Of a stretch of DNA of 64,000 nt, positions 20,556 through 32,300 are shown piece by piece. Under the pieces are notes generated by a model that was not told where the DNA came from, ran no database searches, and saw nothing but the letters and a program-made list of their open reading frames with translations. The DNA comes from Hyposmocoma kahamanoa. Lineage: Eukaryota > Arthropoda > Insecta > Lepidoptera > Cosmopterigidae. How positions within the stretch are numbered: position 1 is the first letter of the stretch; each line of letters opens with the position of its first letter. Where the stretch lies: assembly GCF_003589595.1 (NCBI RefSeq), contig NW_020653726.1:9951664-10015663 (forward strand). The letters are read 5' to 3'. The position numbers and the translations under genes were made by a program.

Positions 20556-23500
20556 CTGTCAGAGTTTCGGTTTGGTTATTTATGTCCTAAGTATGTATAA
20601 TACCAAACCAAATTTCTGTGCCTTCATTGGTTAGAAAAAAGCTCAATATTCTTTTGACTTTGATAGTTAATGCAAGTTTGTTAATATATATTTTTTCCGC
20701 ATTAGATACGCACAGCCTCGCATCAAAATAGACGATTGAAAATGGACTTAAAGTTGTGTAGCTTACAGTGACTTTTAATCACGACACTGAATACATAGCG
20801 CGCTGTCGTCGCTTCTTATTCTGCCTTAACATAGGTATAGTATAAATCTTACGACTTTCGATCTACTTGTCGATGTTCTACTTTGATGCTGATCTGGCTA
20901 AGGTGTTAATGCTTGCTTAGTACAACCTAAGTTGTAGAAATACTAAAGATTTATAAGGGATGTAATAATATGCCTAGCTACCAACGTGTATTGCGGTGCC
21001 TATGTAAATTATACACGCAACAGAACGTTTCGCCACCGATGGTTGGTAAAAGCTTTGCGTGTTTTCATACCCCAAAGTCAAAGTTAAATGTTTTATTTTT
21101 ACTCACTCAACTTCCATTTGAAGCATCACAGAATTTGGTCAGAAAATAAATAATATTTGCGTAGCTTTAGTCATTGTTTGTCCTTAAAAAACTAAAGCAT
21201 AGTACTCGAGCACATATTTTCGGAAATCATAAAAAGAACTCACCGTAAGTACCAAATTCTCCCGACTTGTAGTCATAAGGGACGAGGTAGTGGTAATGAG
21301 GCCAGAACGTCCTATTCAGTATAAATACAGAGTTTGAATCGTGCGGATACCTGAAAGAAATAAATTGCAGCCATATTACGTTTACTTTTCAGTCTCTTGT
21401 TCCAGAGTTGCATTGCCTGTATATCTGGAGACTGTATGTCTGTTAAACAGGCTTTTATTTTATTTAGACAGGTATTTATGATCGAGGGATTTTTTTCTAA
21501 GTGTTCGATCTTTGTATTAACAATTATAATAAGTGTTCGATCTTTGTATTAACAATTATAACAAACTAGTGGAGTAATTTCCCAAAAATTACTTGAATAT
21601 CATGGTGGTGAAACATCCTGACTTTTAATAAAACACTTAATATTGATAGCAATTAAGTATTAGTAGTATGCATTTTGTTGTGTAGTTTGTAATTTGCCAT
21701 CGATCTGCTAGCCCGTGGGTTTCGCATTCAGTTTCTTTTATTGTAAAATATAATTTTATAGATGGATGGTTTCAAAGGTCTCGGCGCTCCAACGGGTAGG
21801 TACAAGTAATCCAAAGAACTCTCAAACACTCTTTATTAACAGACTAAATTTTTATAGACTATGACTATATGGCTTTCGTAGATTGCCATGTTTACTTACT
21901 TTTGCCCTCGTTTAAGTCCCCAGACACATATACCGCTTTCCACAAGCCAGGCAGCGTGTAGAACGACAGCATACCGCAAGAACCCGATTACAAATACTGC
22001 ATTCAACACAGTGTCATTCCAGTATTCCAAAGGCGCATTCAGAGGTAACAGTAGGAAGAATACGCCGTAAAGTAGCCAGTATGTTCTAAAAATAACAAAA
22101 TATTACATATCCTCAAGAACACGGTATGTCAATTTAATGTAAATTGTAAAATATTCCACATAATACCCTTTATAAAACTAGGTACTGTATGAATAACTTT
22201 GACCTGAAAACAGTAACATAACTTACAATCTTATTGTCAAAAACTCAACAATTTTTCTGGGTCAATGGAAAGGGACTTTACGTACAGGCAAACTTTTATT
22301 GAAAAGTGAATATAAAGTTTGTCACCTTCATTATCGCCCACATCGACTAGGCAATCGTCTTGAAAATACTGATAGAAATTTAATGGTAAGCCAGGGTCTG
22401 GGAAATAAATAATTACTGAACGGGTAGGAATTCTTACTATAATAGAACAATATAACTAACTATTTTAGTAAGAATTCCTACTTGCTATCATATATCACAG
22501 TTAAGTTCAGCAGGTTCATAGACAGTTCTCTATAAATGCAAGGAAATTATACTAATTTGTTTTAGTAACTTTTACAATATGTTTTATACACTTGCTCGTA
22601 AATAGTATGATTGCATGATGGCTAACTTGATTCTAATGCCCCAAATAAAACTCTCATGCCTTTTTTCTTCCCATTACAGCCGTGGTCGGTAAGGATTTTT
22701 TTTAAATTTATAGCACTACATACTTCCTTACATAGGTCAGATCCAAGTTCAAGCAAGGAGGTTACTAAAGTTCAAAATTAAAACATTCGCTTAAAATGTT
22801 ATCCAAACAGAAATTGAATTGCAATTCAGCCACATACTGCTTAAATACTTATTATTAAGAATTTCTTATAATTTTAATTATTTTCTGTATAATTTTTTTT
22901 ACAATCCATCATGGCTGTATGCGCACGTATTATGGAAGAATGACTAGCTGGCCATCTGTTGAAAAAAAACAAAAAAACCACCATTTTCAAAATCCGTAAT
23001 TGTTGTGTTGTGAACCATATTTATTCATACAAAATAATAACTCATAAATGTGATGAAAAACACTGTATGTATTACGAACGTAAAAAATACAGAACTCGAG
23101 TTATTAAAGCCCTCGGGCCTTCGGCTTCGGGCTTCTAGTAGGCCCTCGTTAGTAATTTCTCATTTACCGTCCTTAATACACAACGTACTATTTTTTAACC
23201 ATATGCCTTTTTAAAATAAAATTAAAAAAACGAACGCACCAATAATTTTACAATCTGATCATTTAAACGCACCCATTGCGCCGAAAAAAGTAGCGTACAA
23301 TTTGGCTGTATGGCATTTTCCTTTAGATCACTTCGATCTTTCTGCAATGATCATGATCAAATAGGACCAAATAATAAATAAACTAAAATTGTACCGCTGC
23401 GTTATTAGCGGTAGAAAATGCATTTTTATACGGATTTCGCGGACTAGGCCGGGAATCAATTACTTTGTAATTTTGTGCAGTGGCAAAAATAAAGCTTGTT

Positions 23501-26500
23501 GCGTGTTCTTTGTATATAAATAAGCGAACATTTCCGAGCATGTTTGACAAAAGTTTAATATGTACCCAAACGTTTCTGTACTACATCGACATGAGATATC
23601 CTCAAAATATGAAAACAGATACATATTGTATGCTTTCTTTTTACATGTTAAGAAAGACAAGGATTCCCGTACAAAATATGTGAAATTATTTTAACATTGA
23701 TTTTTTGCTTTGAGTTTTTGAACATTAATTATTTTTACTAGAATTTTATTGAGCGGATATTTTTTGCTAAACTTGACTTATCAGTCAGAGATAGAAATAT
23801 GAATGGAATTTTTTGCTATATATGTATACTCTGTGTATTATCATAGAACTTTTCAGTAAGTATCTAGAAGTGAAATTCTTTTGGGACTTACTTCTTTTGG
23901 AACATGACAACAGAATCTTTTTCTAGATCGGACATGTCAACTTCTTTAAGCAGCTTATTCTGGTAATCGCTGAGTTTTCTCAAACGCGTCAATATGTGAG
24001 CGTAGAGGAATCCATGGCGATGATCAAAGGGATCCTCATCAGTTCCGAAGAGCGAGTGATGTAATCTGTGGTAGCGAACCCAATCGTATATTGGACCCTG
24101 TAGAATAAACATTCGGAGATCAATATATGAAGTTTTCTAATTACATAGGGTACAGTTATTTTGCTCAATAAAAAAAAGTACATTTTCGAGTGGTTATAGC
24201 TATGTGCACAACACGTACAATTGTGCCTTAAATTTATATATCAAGCAATTGGCAGTTTAAAAAAAGGTCAGTTTGTATAGTTTAACCTATTTGAGTGTAC
24301 TATAAAAAATATTATATATAAGATTTGCATCTTTGTTATAGCCCAAGGAGGTGACATGGGTCCAGCATACCAAGTTGAAAAAGGTCGGGGTTACTCCGTA
24401 AGAAGGAACTTCGTTAAGTTTCTGTGTATTACGCTTATGGTGATACAAGAGTATCCATATAAAACTTTACTATTGCGAAATTGTGAAGGAGGAAAGTATT
24501 TGAATGATTAGAAGTCTATAAATATATCTTCAACAAATACTTTACATCCTAATATCTGGGAATATTGACATTGTAGGAATTCAAATGTAGTTCGTAAATA
24601 TTACAAATATTACATAATATTAAAATATTATAATATTTAGTTTGTAAAAAAAAAAAAAAAAAAAGTTCAAAAGTGGAATGCAACTAAGAGAACCAATTTT
24701 GGATAAATTACCTACAAAAGCAAAGCGATTTTTATTTCGAGGGATTCCGAAATATGATGTGCAAATTACAATTTATTTTTGAAATTAGATTTATTTCATG
24801 GTTTCTATAACATGTCAGACAACCACACTAATTGCCTGGTCTCAAACGACTGAATTCCTATGCAATGAGTGCCAGAGCAACGAAATTCACTCTGGGGCAC
24901 TTCTCTTAACACCCAGACATTAAAATTTAGAAAAATTATCTCCAAAATTGATCCTATCAGGAATAGAACACGGGACCTCATCATCTAGTATAAATTGGCC
25001 ATATAACAGGCCCATAGCATAAACTGTTGGACCACTGAGGTCGTCAATTTAATAATAAATAAAAGTCAACTTATCTAAGGGTCGTATTCCAGAACTCTAC
25101 TCAATGCTCAAGTCAGGATTTGAGTATGGTATAAAGCACTCGTCCATACTCAATACTAATCATACTCAAGTCCCTGCCATTAGGGTCGTATTTCCAGTGC
25201 TTGAAATCATACTCAAGTCTGCTCAAATCCTGACTTGAGCATTGAGTAGAGTTCTGGAATACGACTCTTAGTCAATTTTGGACTATGAAATTTGACTCTA
25301 CCTACATGTTATTTATGACATTAAGTAGCAGTGGCAAGAAATTGGCTATTTTGCTTTTTGACGATAGTAAAGTGCATGGCGAAGGTGTAAGTGGTCCAAG
25401 TTGGAAAATTAACGAACGTACTTGGAAAAACTTCAACGTCAACTTTAGTCATTGTTAGTATTTTTTTAATAGGTATAACTTTTATTCAATAGTAACAACA
25501 TTACCTGTCCAGCCAAAGTTTGGCACATCATGAGAAAAATACGGAGTCCAGTAGTGGCCTTGTATGCTCCGTGAGCCCATAGGCGATGGGCCCCCGTCGT
25601 TACTCCCAGAATACCGAAAGATACGAGGGCGATAACTATAGAACAATATCAAAATATGAAGATATCGTTGCAGCCAATAAAATGAAAAAGAAATTTTGAG
25701 TAATAAATAAATAAACAATACATTAAATAAATAGAGTGGAGATCGTTGGGGGAGGCCTATGCCCAGCAGTGGGCGTCGTATGGCTGAATGATGACATTAA
25801 ATAAATAAAAAAACAGAAGCCGTGGTAGCCTAATTAATGGTTTGAGCGCCTCTCAAGCAGTGACCGTGGGTTCGAATCCGGCCTCGCACCTCGTGAGTTT
25901 TTCGGGATTTATGTGAGAAATTTAATTTGAGCTTTTCGGTGAAAGAAAACATCGTGATGACACCTGCACGTTGAAGAAGGTTCACAACCCTCGGCAAACG
26001 TGTGAAGTCCCCAACCCGCATTGGGTCAGCGTGGCGGACTATGACCTTAACCCTCGCCTGAGAGGAGACCCGTCGCAGCACGCAATGGGCCTTATAAATG
26101 TGTTGAAGATGAATACAATAAATAGTCTATTTTGTTATTTGATAGCATTAATCTATATAATATGCTTTCTCTATTTCCAATTTATAATAATAATAACGCA
26201 CACACTCGACATAGCACTAGGGCAACCCTGTGTCGCGGGTGCCATGGACACATACATAGACAACCACAAATTACACCCAAACTCACGAGAGAAATAAATG
26301 TAGGCCATAGAAATATGTCTCGCGTCCCGGAAATCGAACCTGGGACCTGTGCGTGGCAGACCGGCATGGTAACCGTTCGGCTACGGAGGCAATTGTAAAT
26401 ATAAGTACATAGGTATTGGTAAATATGATTTATAGGGCACTGGAAATTACATTTCAAAGTAGAGGAAGTTTGCTCTTTATGAAATTTATTTATTTATGTT

Positions 26501-28361
26501 GCTTTGTGTTATGTTTACATTAGCCACTGGTCCATAATGCGTTGTTAGCTATTTCATCCTATTTCATAAAGAATTGAATTTAGGACATTATTATTCGGAA
26601 TATGAAGTAAACGATTAAGTAAATTATACAAAGTATTCCGTCAATGTAAGAGATGATAATTAACTTTCAAATGATTTCACATAAAATCATAAAAATATGA
26701 CTTGAAATATTGTATCCATGTTTCCTCAAGAGAAGCTAGAAACTTAAAAATAGATAGATTGTACCTTTGGTTAATTACGTTATACATTTATGATTATTTA
26801 AAATGTAAAGGCTCTTTAAATAATTGTTTTTCAGTTCCACTGGTTTAGTAGCAGTAGAGCTCCTTGTGAAAGAGTTCGCCCAGGGAAGTATTACCAGCTT
26901 ACCTATTTCTGCCGCCAAGCAGTAATGTCAGCATTACTGTGTTCCGGTTTTGAAGGGTAAGGGTGCTGGTGAAATTACGGGCTCATGGGACTTGTCAACA
27001 CATGTCTCATACGGGCGCAGTGGTAGTAACCTTTGAGTGGCACTGTAACTGTTATGGACAGGCGTGTAGCTGACCATTATGCGCACGACTTGTTCGTTCC
27101 GTCATTTGATGTTGTTATAAAAAAGAAACCTAATGGACGTGGAGTACAAGTAAATTATTTATCTCGTTTCGGCGTATTAGAACGAAGTAAATTTTTATTT
27201 ATCTTTAATGTAAGAAATGTTTTATGTGTTTCATACATTTGTACACTGTACTGGTTATAATATCTCTATTATGCCCATTAAATCCCAAGAGTATCTCCTA
27301 ACATATTGGCGTTGGTACTTAAGATGTTCAAGCTACAAAAGGATCATGCTACAATACACATAGTTAAGCAGAATATTATAAGGATCGCACACCGATTTTC
27401 TTGGACGTCTGATACGGAATACCGTTTTCAAAGCTTAAAAAACTATATTTCCCTATCACTTCCATTTAAATAATTGCAATATTGTCTTTTCAGAGGAAAC
27501 ATAATAAAAAATAATGGACAACTACCGTGAGAGTCGGACATATTTAAAAAAAAACTAAACTAAGGTATTAAATCGAATTTTTGCTCGACATGCTTCGATC
27601 TAGTCCGTGGTCTTTAGTCATGAGATTCCGAAAATTATCATCAATCAGAAAATCATTGTCACTTTTGTTGAAATGTGCCTATACATTATGAAATAATTAA
27701 GAAAATAAATAATAAGAATAAAAATAAATATTAGACAACATCACATACGTTGCTCTGATCCCAAGGTAAGTAACTAAAGCACTTGTGATGAGGTCGTCAT
27801 CAGGAATATTTCCAGTTTACAAATGTTATCTTTTTCACAAGTGTAGATATTAATTTGGTGGAGACTAAATGTACAATAGGTATTTTCACATCGAGGTTAC
27901 AACAGCCTTTAGACCTAATCGGACTAGATATGAATTTAAAAAAATCCGTCGTATAAGCGCTTTTTTAATTCCTGGAGAAGCCCCGCGCGCCCACTGCCTG
28001 AATTCGGCCAATGATCACAGGTTGAATTATATAAATGCAAAAGATTGGTCGTTTTTTTCTTACCTAATTACTAAGGTGACGCCAACCACATGTGAATTTA
28101 ACAAAAACAGTCTGCACGAAGATACATTAATCTAGATTGTCTCCTAGGTGGTGTTCAAAATTGATATAAATTGTACTTACAAAATAATATGGTTTGCATT
28201 TTGACTTCAAAGAACATCAACCACATGCCATAAACAGGCAGTAAATGTATGTGTATGAAGAAGAGAACTGCAGGCCAATTCGCCTCGCGTTTCTTGCTCA
28301 ACTTCTCTTCAGGAGCCGGCGGGCCATCGGCTTCACTTAACGTTTCGCTGACGCGGACCAT
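20359..28361 (-). CDS. Acyl-CoA desaturase-like protein with altered metal ligands
   Basis: Six exons on the minus strand join in phase: 28361-28181, 25635-25505, 24097-23892, 22085-21900, 21350-21244 and 20555-20359, 1,008 nt, 335 residues plus stop. Length and layout match the insect membrane acyl-CoA (delta-9/delta-11 type) desaturases of the endoplasmic reticulum, which hold a di-iron centre on nine histidines. Box 1 (HRLWAH, residues 77-82) and box 2 (HRLHH, 114-118) are intact. The Asn-Ser-Ala-Ala-His motif is replaced by ESGIC (222-226), and box 3, usually W-H-N-Y-H-H, reads WPHYHY (251-256). Three of nine ligand histidines and the Asn are therefore missing. The reading frame and all splice sites are intact, which argues against a simple pseudogene. 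It may be a non-catalytic or rewired desaturase. Assignment to the family is certain, activity is not. It converges with the IR gene. Confidence 0.9.
21244..21350 (-). CDS. Desaturase-like exon 5: degenerate histidine box 3
   Basis: Acceptor tttctttcag, donor g|gtgagt. Encodes RTFWPHYHYLVPYDYKSGEF. The flanking P-W/Y-DYK and EFG-x-Y landmarks are preserved, yet the box itself has only one His in the ligand register (W-P-H-Y-H-Y against W-H-N-Y-H-H). Confidence 0.9.
21499..21575 (+). repeat. Tandem duplication of a SINE-C tail piece
   Basis: aagtgttcgatctttgtatt...caattataat occurs twice head to tail (about 32 bp each: 21499-21530 and 21531-21561), then runs on into aactagtggagtaatttc. It lies in a desaturase intron. 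Confidence 0.8.
21900..22085 (-). CDS. Desaturase-like exon 4: membrane segments, altered N-x3-H motif
   Basis: Acceptor atttttag, donor aa|gtaagt. Encodes TYWLLYGVFFLLLPLNAP and VLNAVFVIGFLRYAVVLHAA, then WLVESGICVWG. The family has WLVNSAAHLWG here, so the conserved Asn is Glu and the iron-ligand His is Cys. Confidence 0.9.
22424..22481. repeat. Inverted repeat, 15-nt perfect arms
   Basis: gtaggaattcttact (22424-22438) pairs with agtaagaattcctac (22467-22481) in a desaturase intron. Confidence 0.7.
22500..23880. other. Desaturase intron 3, no gene seen
   Basis: About 23,100-23,170 holds a short GC-rich block (ccctcgggccttcggcttcg, then ggccctcg) that may be a MITE remnant. Short overlapping ORFs at 23,460-23,683 have no recognised content. 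Confidence 0.45.
23892..24097 (-). CDS. Desaturase-like exon 3: histidine box 2
   Basis: Acceptor ttctacag, donor aa|gtaagt. Encodes YDWVRYHRLHHSLFGTDEDP with the second box H-x-x-H-H intact, then RHGFLYAHI and the cytosolic KEVDMSDLEKDSVVMFQKK, all at the family positions. The Asp usually before the box (RDHRLHH) is Tyr here. Confidence 0.95.
24646..24664 (+). repeat. Poly(A) tract of 19 A
   Basis: 19 consecutive A residues after an AT-rich stretch, possibly the tail of an old retroposed copy. The rest of 24,098-25,077 shows no gene. Confidence 0.6.
25078..25268. mobile_element. MITE with ~45-bp terminal repeats and TA flanks
   Basis: Left end agggtcgtattccagaactc and right end gagttctggaatacgactct are near-perfect inverted repeats continuing for about 45 bp to ...caggatttgag / ctcaaatcctg. 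Flanked by TA on both sides, suggesting the Tc1/mariner superfamily. No coding capacity. Confidence 0.78.
25505..25635 (-). CDS. Desaturase-like exon 2: histidine box 1
   Basis: Acceptor ttctatag, donor cag|gtaatg. Encodes FGILGVTTGAHRLWAHGAYK, with the first H-x4-H box intact, then RIFLMMCQTLAGQ. The published-style family text LF-x-x-G-x-T-x-GAHRLWAH is well preserved. Confidence 0.95.
25733..25815 (+). mobile_element. Retroposon 3' end
   Basis: Contains ggagatcgttgggggaggcc and tatgcccagcagtgggcgtc, a 3'-end sequence very common in Lepidoptera LINE/SINE copies, then an A/T-rich tail. Only the terminus is present. Confidence 0.65.
25817..26108 (+). mobile_element. tRNA-derived SINE (family B), full-length copy
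   Basis: Head gccgtggtagcctaattaat (A-box region) and gtgggttcgaatccggcc (B box), then gagtttttcgggatttatg, gaagaaggttcacaaccc and gtggcggactatgacc, with a 3' end ggccttataaatgtg. Other copies are at 8,130 and 61,020. It follows directly on the retroposon end before it. Confidence 0.85.
26213..26391 (-). mobile_element. tRNA-derived SINE (family A), copy 3
   Basis: Reverse copy from cactagggcaaccctgtgtc to the head ggtaaccgttcggctacgga. Both promoter boxes are recognisable on the minus strand. Confidence 0.88.
26849..27125 (-). repeat. Dispersed ~300-bp repeat, copy 7
   Basis: Reverse copy: agcagtagagctcc at the left, ggtgctggtgaaattacggg in the middle and cacgacttgttcgttccgtc at the right, with a deletion of the cgcagtggcagt block. 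Confidence 0.82.
28181..28361 (-). CDS. Desaturase-like exon 1: N-terminus and first membrane segment
   Basis: ATG at 28359-28361; 60 codons plus 1 nt. A charged leader (SEADGPPAPEEKLSKKR) is followed by ANWPAVLFFIHIHLLPVYGM, matching the first membrane segment with the 'F-x-H-x-x-x-x-Y-G' pattern of the family. Donor t|gtaagt. Confidence 0.9.
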
Positions 28362-29376
28362 TTTTGCGGTTACACTGGAAGTTGAAGGGGATATTTTTTA
28401 CGTTCTTATTGTTTACTTCATAATTATTATTCACTAACCTAACTTAACTTTACGAGTTTTTATTACAAATAAACTTTAATCATTTAAACTGAATCTTTAA
28501 ACAATTATCTGCAAAAAGCAGAGTTAAATTCGATGTAAATGAATCAGTTACAGTTATTCAGAAATCAGGATAGTAAGAAACGGTAATAGCCGTTAGTGAC
28601 GCCACATTCCCATCACCTTGACCATTAATAACGTATTTCCATCTATTCATCAACAAATGCAATAAATAAATGAAATCAAATACTTTTGATTTAACAAACT
28701 GCTCATATTTTTAGCTACATAGTACTTATAACTTAGGCTAGCATAGGTATTCTGTGGTTTGGGAAATTTTGCAAGCTTGCAAATTAACAGTAGAGTGGAT
28801 AATACGTACCAGCATTGTATGTCGTCTGGGAAGGTTTATTGTTAATTTGAAAATTAATATGAAAGGAAACATTCATACACATTATCAAAACATGTATAAA
28901 AATATTCTTAATAATTCTTACATCGAGTCCTTGTTTGAATTTTGCCCTTGTGAGTGCCGGCGTGGGACTGCATTAAGCGCTCACAGCACGCGCGGCTAAG
29001 ACGAGGTAAGAAAACGCACTAATGATAATTTTGCATTCGACCGTGTACGCGGACATTGCCATAATCGATGCATGATGCATCTACAGCCTTGCAAACGTAA
29101 TCGCTAACCTACTAAAATGCACGCAATGCAGTTTATGCTTTATAACATTTTTATTTTACCGGATATGATAATGTAATCGAATCAAATCAAAACTTGCAAT
29201 CGATTTTATTATAAAATCATAGATTTCAGAATTCACACAACTTTTCCTGATGCCGTTTACAAGCGGTACTGGTTATTTATTCTACGATGAAATTTTGGAT
29301 TTTTATTTCGAAGTTAGTTTTTCTTTTAAAAAATGTTTATAATAAATAACACAACTGCTGAATCAAGTCAAATCAG
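28362..29376. other. Upstream of the desaturase-like gene; no exon proven
   Basis: Promoter and any 5' untranslated exon of the minus-strand gene should lie here. A GC-richer spot at 28,950-29,010 ends in gacgag|gtaaga on the plus strand, which could be a donor of an unrelated non-coding exon; not supported further. Confidence 0.35.
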
Positions 29377-29562
29377 TTGCACAGTGTCGCTTAGGACTTT
29401 TAAATCGCAAAGATCTGAGGGGCCCCGTCACCCTGAGACGTAAGTTGAAAAGTCCCTTGTTTCTGTAATTTGACCCTTCAAAACCTAAATGCAAGAATGC
29501 TTACGGCAGAAATAGATAAGGCGGCAGTACTTCCTTAGGCAAACTATTTTAAAGGAGCTCTA
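29377..29562 (+). repeat. Dispersed ~300-bp repeat, copy 8
   Basis: Forward copy without the left end: tttaaatcgcaaagatctga, ccccgtcaccctgaga, gtactt and aaggagctctat landmarks remain. It has two internal deletions. Confidence 0.75.
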
Positions 29563-31094
29563 TAAAACTAATATAAAATATAATATAAGTACCTATATTT
29601 ATTTGGGATCGTATAATTAGCATATTAGATCTGTCTTAAATAAATATACATCCATCAGCATTTAAATAAATTTACGTACGTTTTAGGAATAAGATTTACT
29701 AAATAAATATCCGTGAGAAATTAACCGATTTTACCCATTTCCAAAGCCTGCATTCAATGACGACACATTTTTATGTTCGTTGAAATTTTAATTCCCAGTT
29801 TTGTGGAAAGGTGTAGGGTCACAATGACATTGTATGTTAATGTAGGAGACAATTATTTCCATACTAGAGTGTTAATCAAAACAAATTCATGAAAACAAAC
29901 TCGATTTGTGTCGGGGTGACTTTCCGGAGAATAATATATAGGAATATCAATAAAAATGTTAAATTTGTTTAAGAAATTGCCTATACTCTGTAAAACCTAA
30001 CATGTCTAATTTCATGAATCTGTAAGATGAGAGACTACCAATGAAATCGAAAGTCGATGTTAAAGTAAATATCGCCTGAACTGCATAATTTAATCAGTGT
30101 TATTATATCATGGTAATAACTGAAACAACTAATATAATTCATGAATAGGGTCCGACGAACAATGTCGAAACGTTCTTGACACCACTATTTGTAATTTTCA
30201 CTTGAATTTTTATAAAAAGTAACCGAGCATACCTGAATAATAGTATATACGGGATAAAAATTCACACATTCAAAGCACATTTAGATTAAAAAATCAAATC
30301 AAAGAAAATTATATATCGTAGCTCAGGTGCGATTGATACCCACATAATGTTATAGTGTACGTGTACAGTGGGAAAAAATTTACCAAAAACACACAATATA
30401 ACCGAAAATAACATTTTAAAAATACCGCCAAATTATTATTCGACAGGAGGAGTATATAGTATTATCGATTCTGTATTTTTGGCGTGTTCCATCACAAACT
30501 TCTAACTTCAAACGCTTTGCGCGAAAATGTGAAAATAAACATTAATGATGTCTTATTGTAATTAATACGAAAAGTGATTTATCAATGATATGTGTATTTC
30601 AAAATGATCATATGTTAATGAGTACTAACGCAAAACACAAAAAATGGTTGTTGTTGCATTGAGTTTACAAAAAAAATTGCTGCAGCAAATTTACGTTGTC
30701 CTAATTTTGTCAAGGTGTGATTCTAATCAAGCTAAATTTTACGGAGTATAATAATTATAGTGATATCCAATTCTCCATATACATATATATATAAAACAAC
30801 TAATGTAAAATGGAGAATATTATTTTTGTTTGATATATTTATGGTTATGTTATTTTGGTTTAGGTTGTTGGTTCTCCAACAAATTTTTTGGTGTTATTTT
30901 TGTGTCGATGCTTCTATTTTTTTTCTGTACCTTTTCATGCTTAGTTTATATTATAATATAAGTACCTTAATATTGAGCCTGACTTGAATAATAACTCTCT
31001 AATCACAGTCATAGTAATGACTACATAGTCATTGTTCAAATGTCACTACATTTGAGCTAAAATGAGGGTAAAGGTAGCTTTATCTAGACGGGAA
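29563..31094. other. No gene seen
   Basis: AT-rich DNA. The open frame at 30,760-30,987 is a hydrophobic, T-rich artefact without recognised content. Confidence 0.5.
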
Positions 31095-32300
31095 AAATTT
31101 CTCATGCGTAATGTTGTCAAATTACACTTTCCACCAGCTTTTACCTAGCAACTTCCGTAGCAAAATTCTCGAAACCTCGATTCGAAAACTCGATTCGAAA
31201 ACAAAAACAAAATCAGGACAGCTATCGAGCTGTCCTGTTTTTGTTTTTGTGCGACATTGTAGATTGTGATCGGGTAAATAAAGTCTTCATATCTATTTGC
31301 GCTTTGTACCTTTCATCTGTACCAAATTTTTGTCGCATTGAAAAATCAACAGTTATTTCCATTTCATTCATACTATGTTTATTCGGCGGGCGAACATATA
31401 GAGTATACGATTTAGTTGAAGATGGATGTATAAACCGACGAATTTGAATCTATCGATTTATTTGTGCTTGCCAGGTATATTAAGTATTAAAAATAGTATT
31501 ATGTATTTATTTTAAAGTATCACGCACCTACCTATCACATTAAATTGTAATTATTCAACATAGTAGGTAAGCACTGTTTATAGTATAAAATAATTACTTA
31601 TTATATGATTTCTTGTCAATATATATTTTTTAATAATAATAATAATATGTCTTATTTCCCTCACATCAGATAGATGCATAGTAACAGTATAGAGTTTCAA
31701 TATTCAATTTTATGAGAGACAGGAGCCTAAACTAGGCTACCCTGTGTCTTGGGTCTCCTGATCCCCCCATCTTGATTGTACAGTTTATTTACTCTACTTA
31801 AAGTGTAGTTAAAGTACATTACATTAAACCACTTCTTATTAATAACGTTAGCTACCGGTATTAATTTGTTTTAATTTAGGTGTTAATTAAACCTACTATT
31901 CGTAACACTGGATACTCACAATTATCTGAAACGATTGAATGCATGGTTCCAAAGCAACATTTTGATTATAAATACGACAAACACAATATATAGAATAAAA
32001 AGACAACTAATCGTGATACTTTAAAGATAGAAAGTCAATCAATCTCAAAAATGACAATGCACTACAAAGTATGTGTACATGTATCTTATTAAATTGAAAA
32101 ATTGCAAAACACCGAAAAATCATTACTGCAACTTTTTCTTAAAATGCTGTTTTTTACACGGTAGGGTAGTAAAATAAACTAATTGAGGTTTTTTTAAATT
32201 ATTGTTACTTGGCACCAACCAATGATCTTTATATACATAAATAATGTCGGCACCAACAAATAAAGCTTACAATTGCTGAATGTTAGGCAAAACCACATGA
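31095..32300 (+). repeat. Left arm of a ~4.8-kb inverted-repeat structure
   Basis: Reverse-complement match to 34,595-35,905 over several long blocks. Examples are ttctcatgcgtaat (31,110), cgtagcaaaattctcga (31,158), tgatcgggtaaataaagt, ttgccaggtat, tgctgaatgttaggc and cttggcaccaaccaatgatc. The arms are diverged and each has private insertions (here about 31,640-31,900). Confidence 0.82.
31202..31249. repeat. Hairpin inside the left arm
   Basis: caggacagct (31214-31223) and agctgtcctg (31228-31237) with flanking A/T-rich arms form a near-perfect hairpin around atcg. The right arm (35,460-35,480) has the unpaired single version, so the fold-back arose in this arm only. Confidence 0.75.

Noticed and set aside
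25830..26297. ORFs of 83-108 codons on both strands
   Set aside because: They fall entirely within SINE copies and reflect their GC content.
31241..31447. 68-codon plus-strand ORF
   Set aside because: It lies in an inverted-repeat arm; the equivalent frame in the other arm is not kept.
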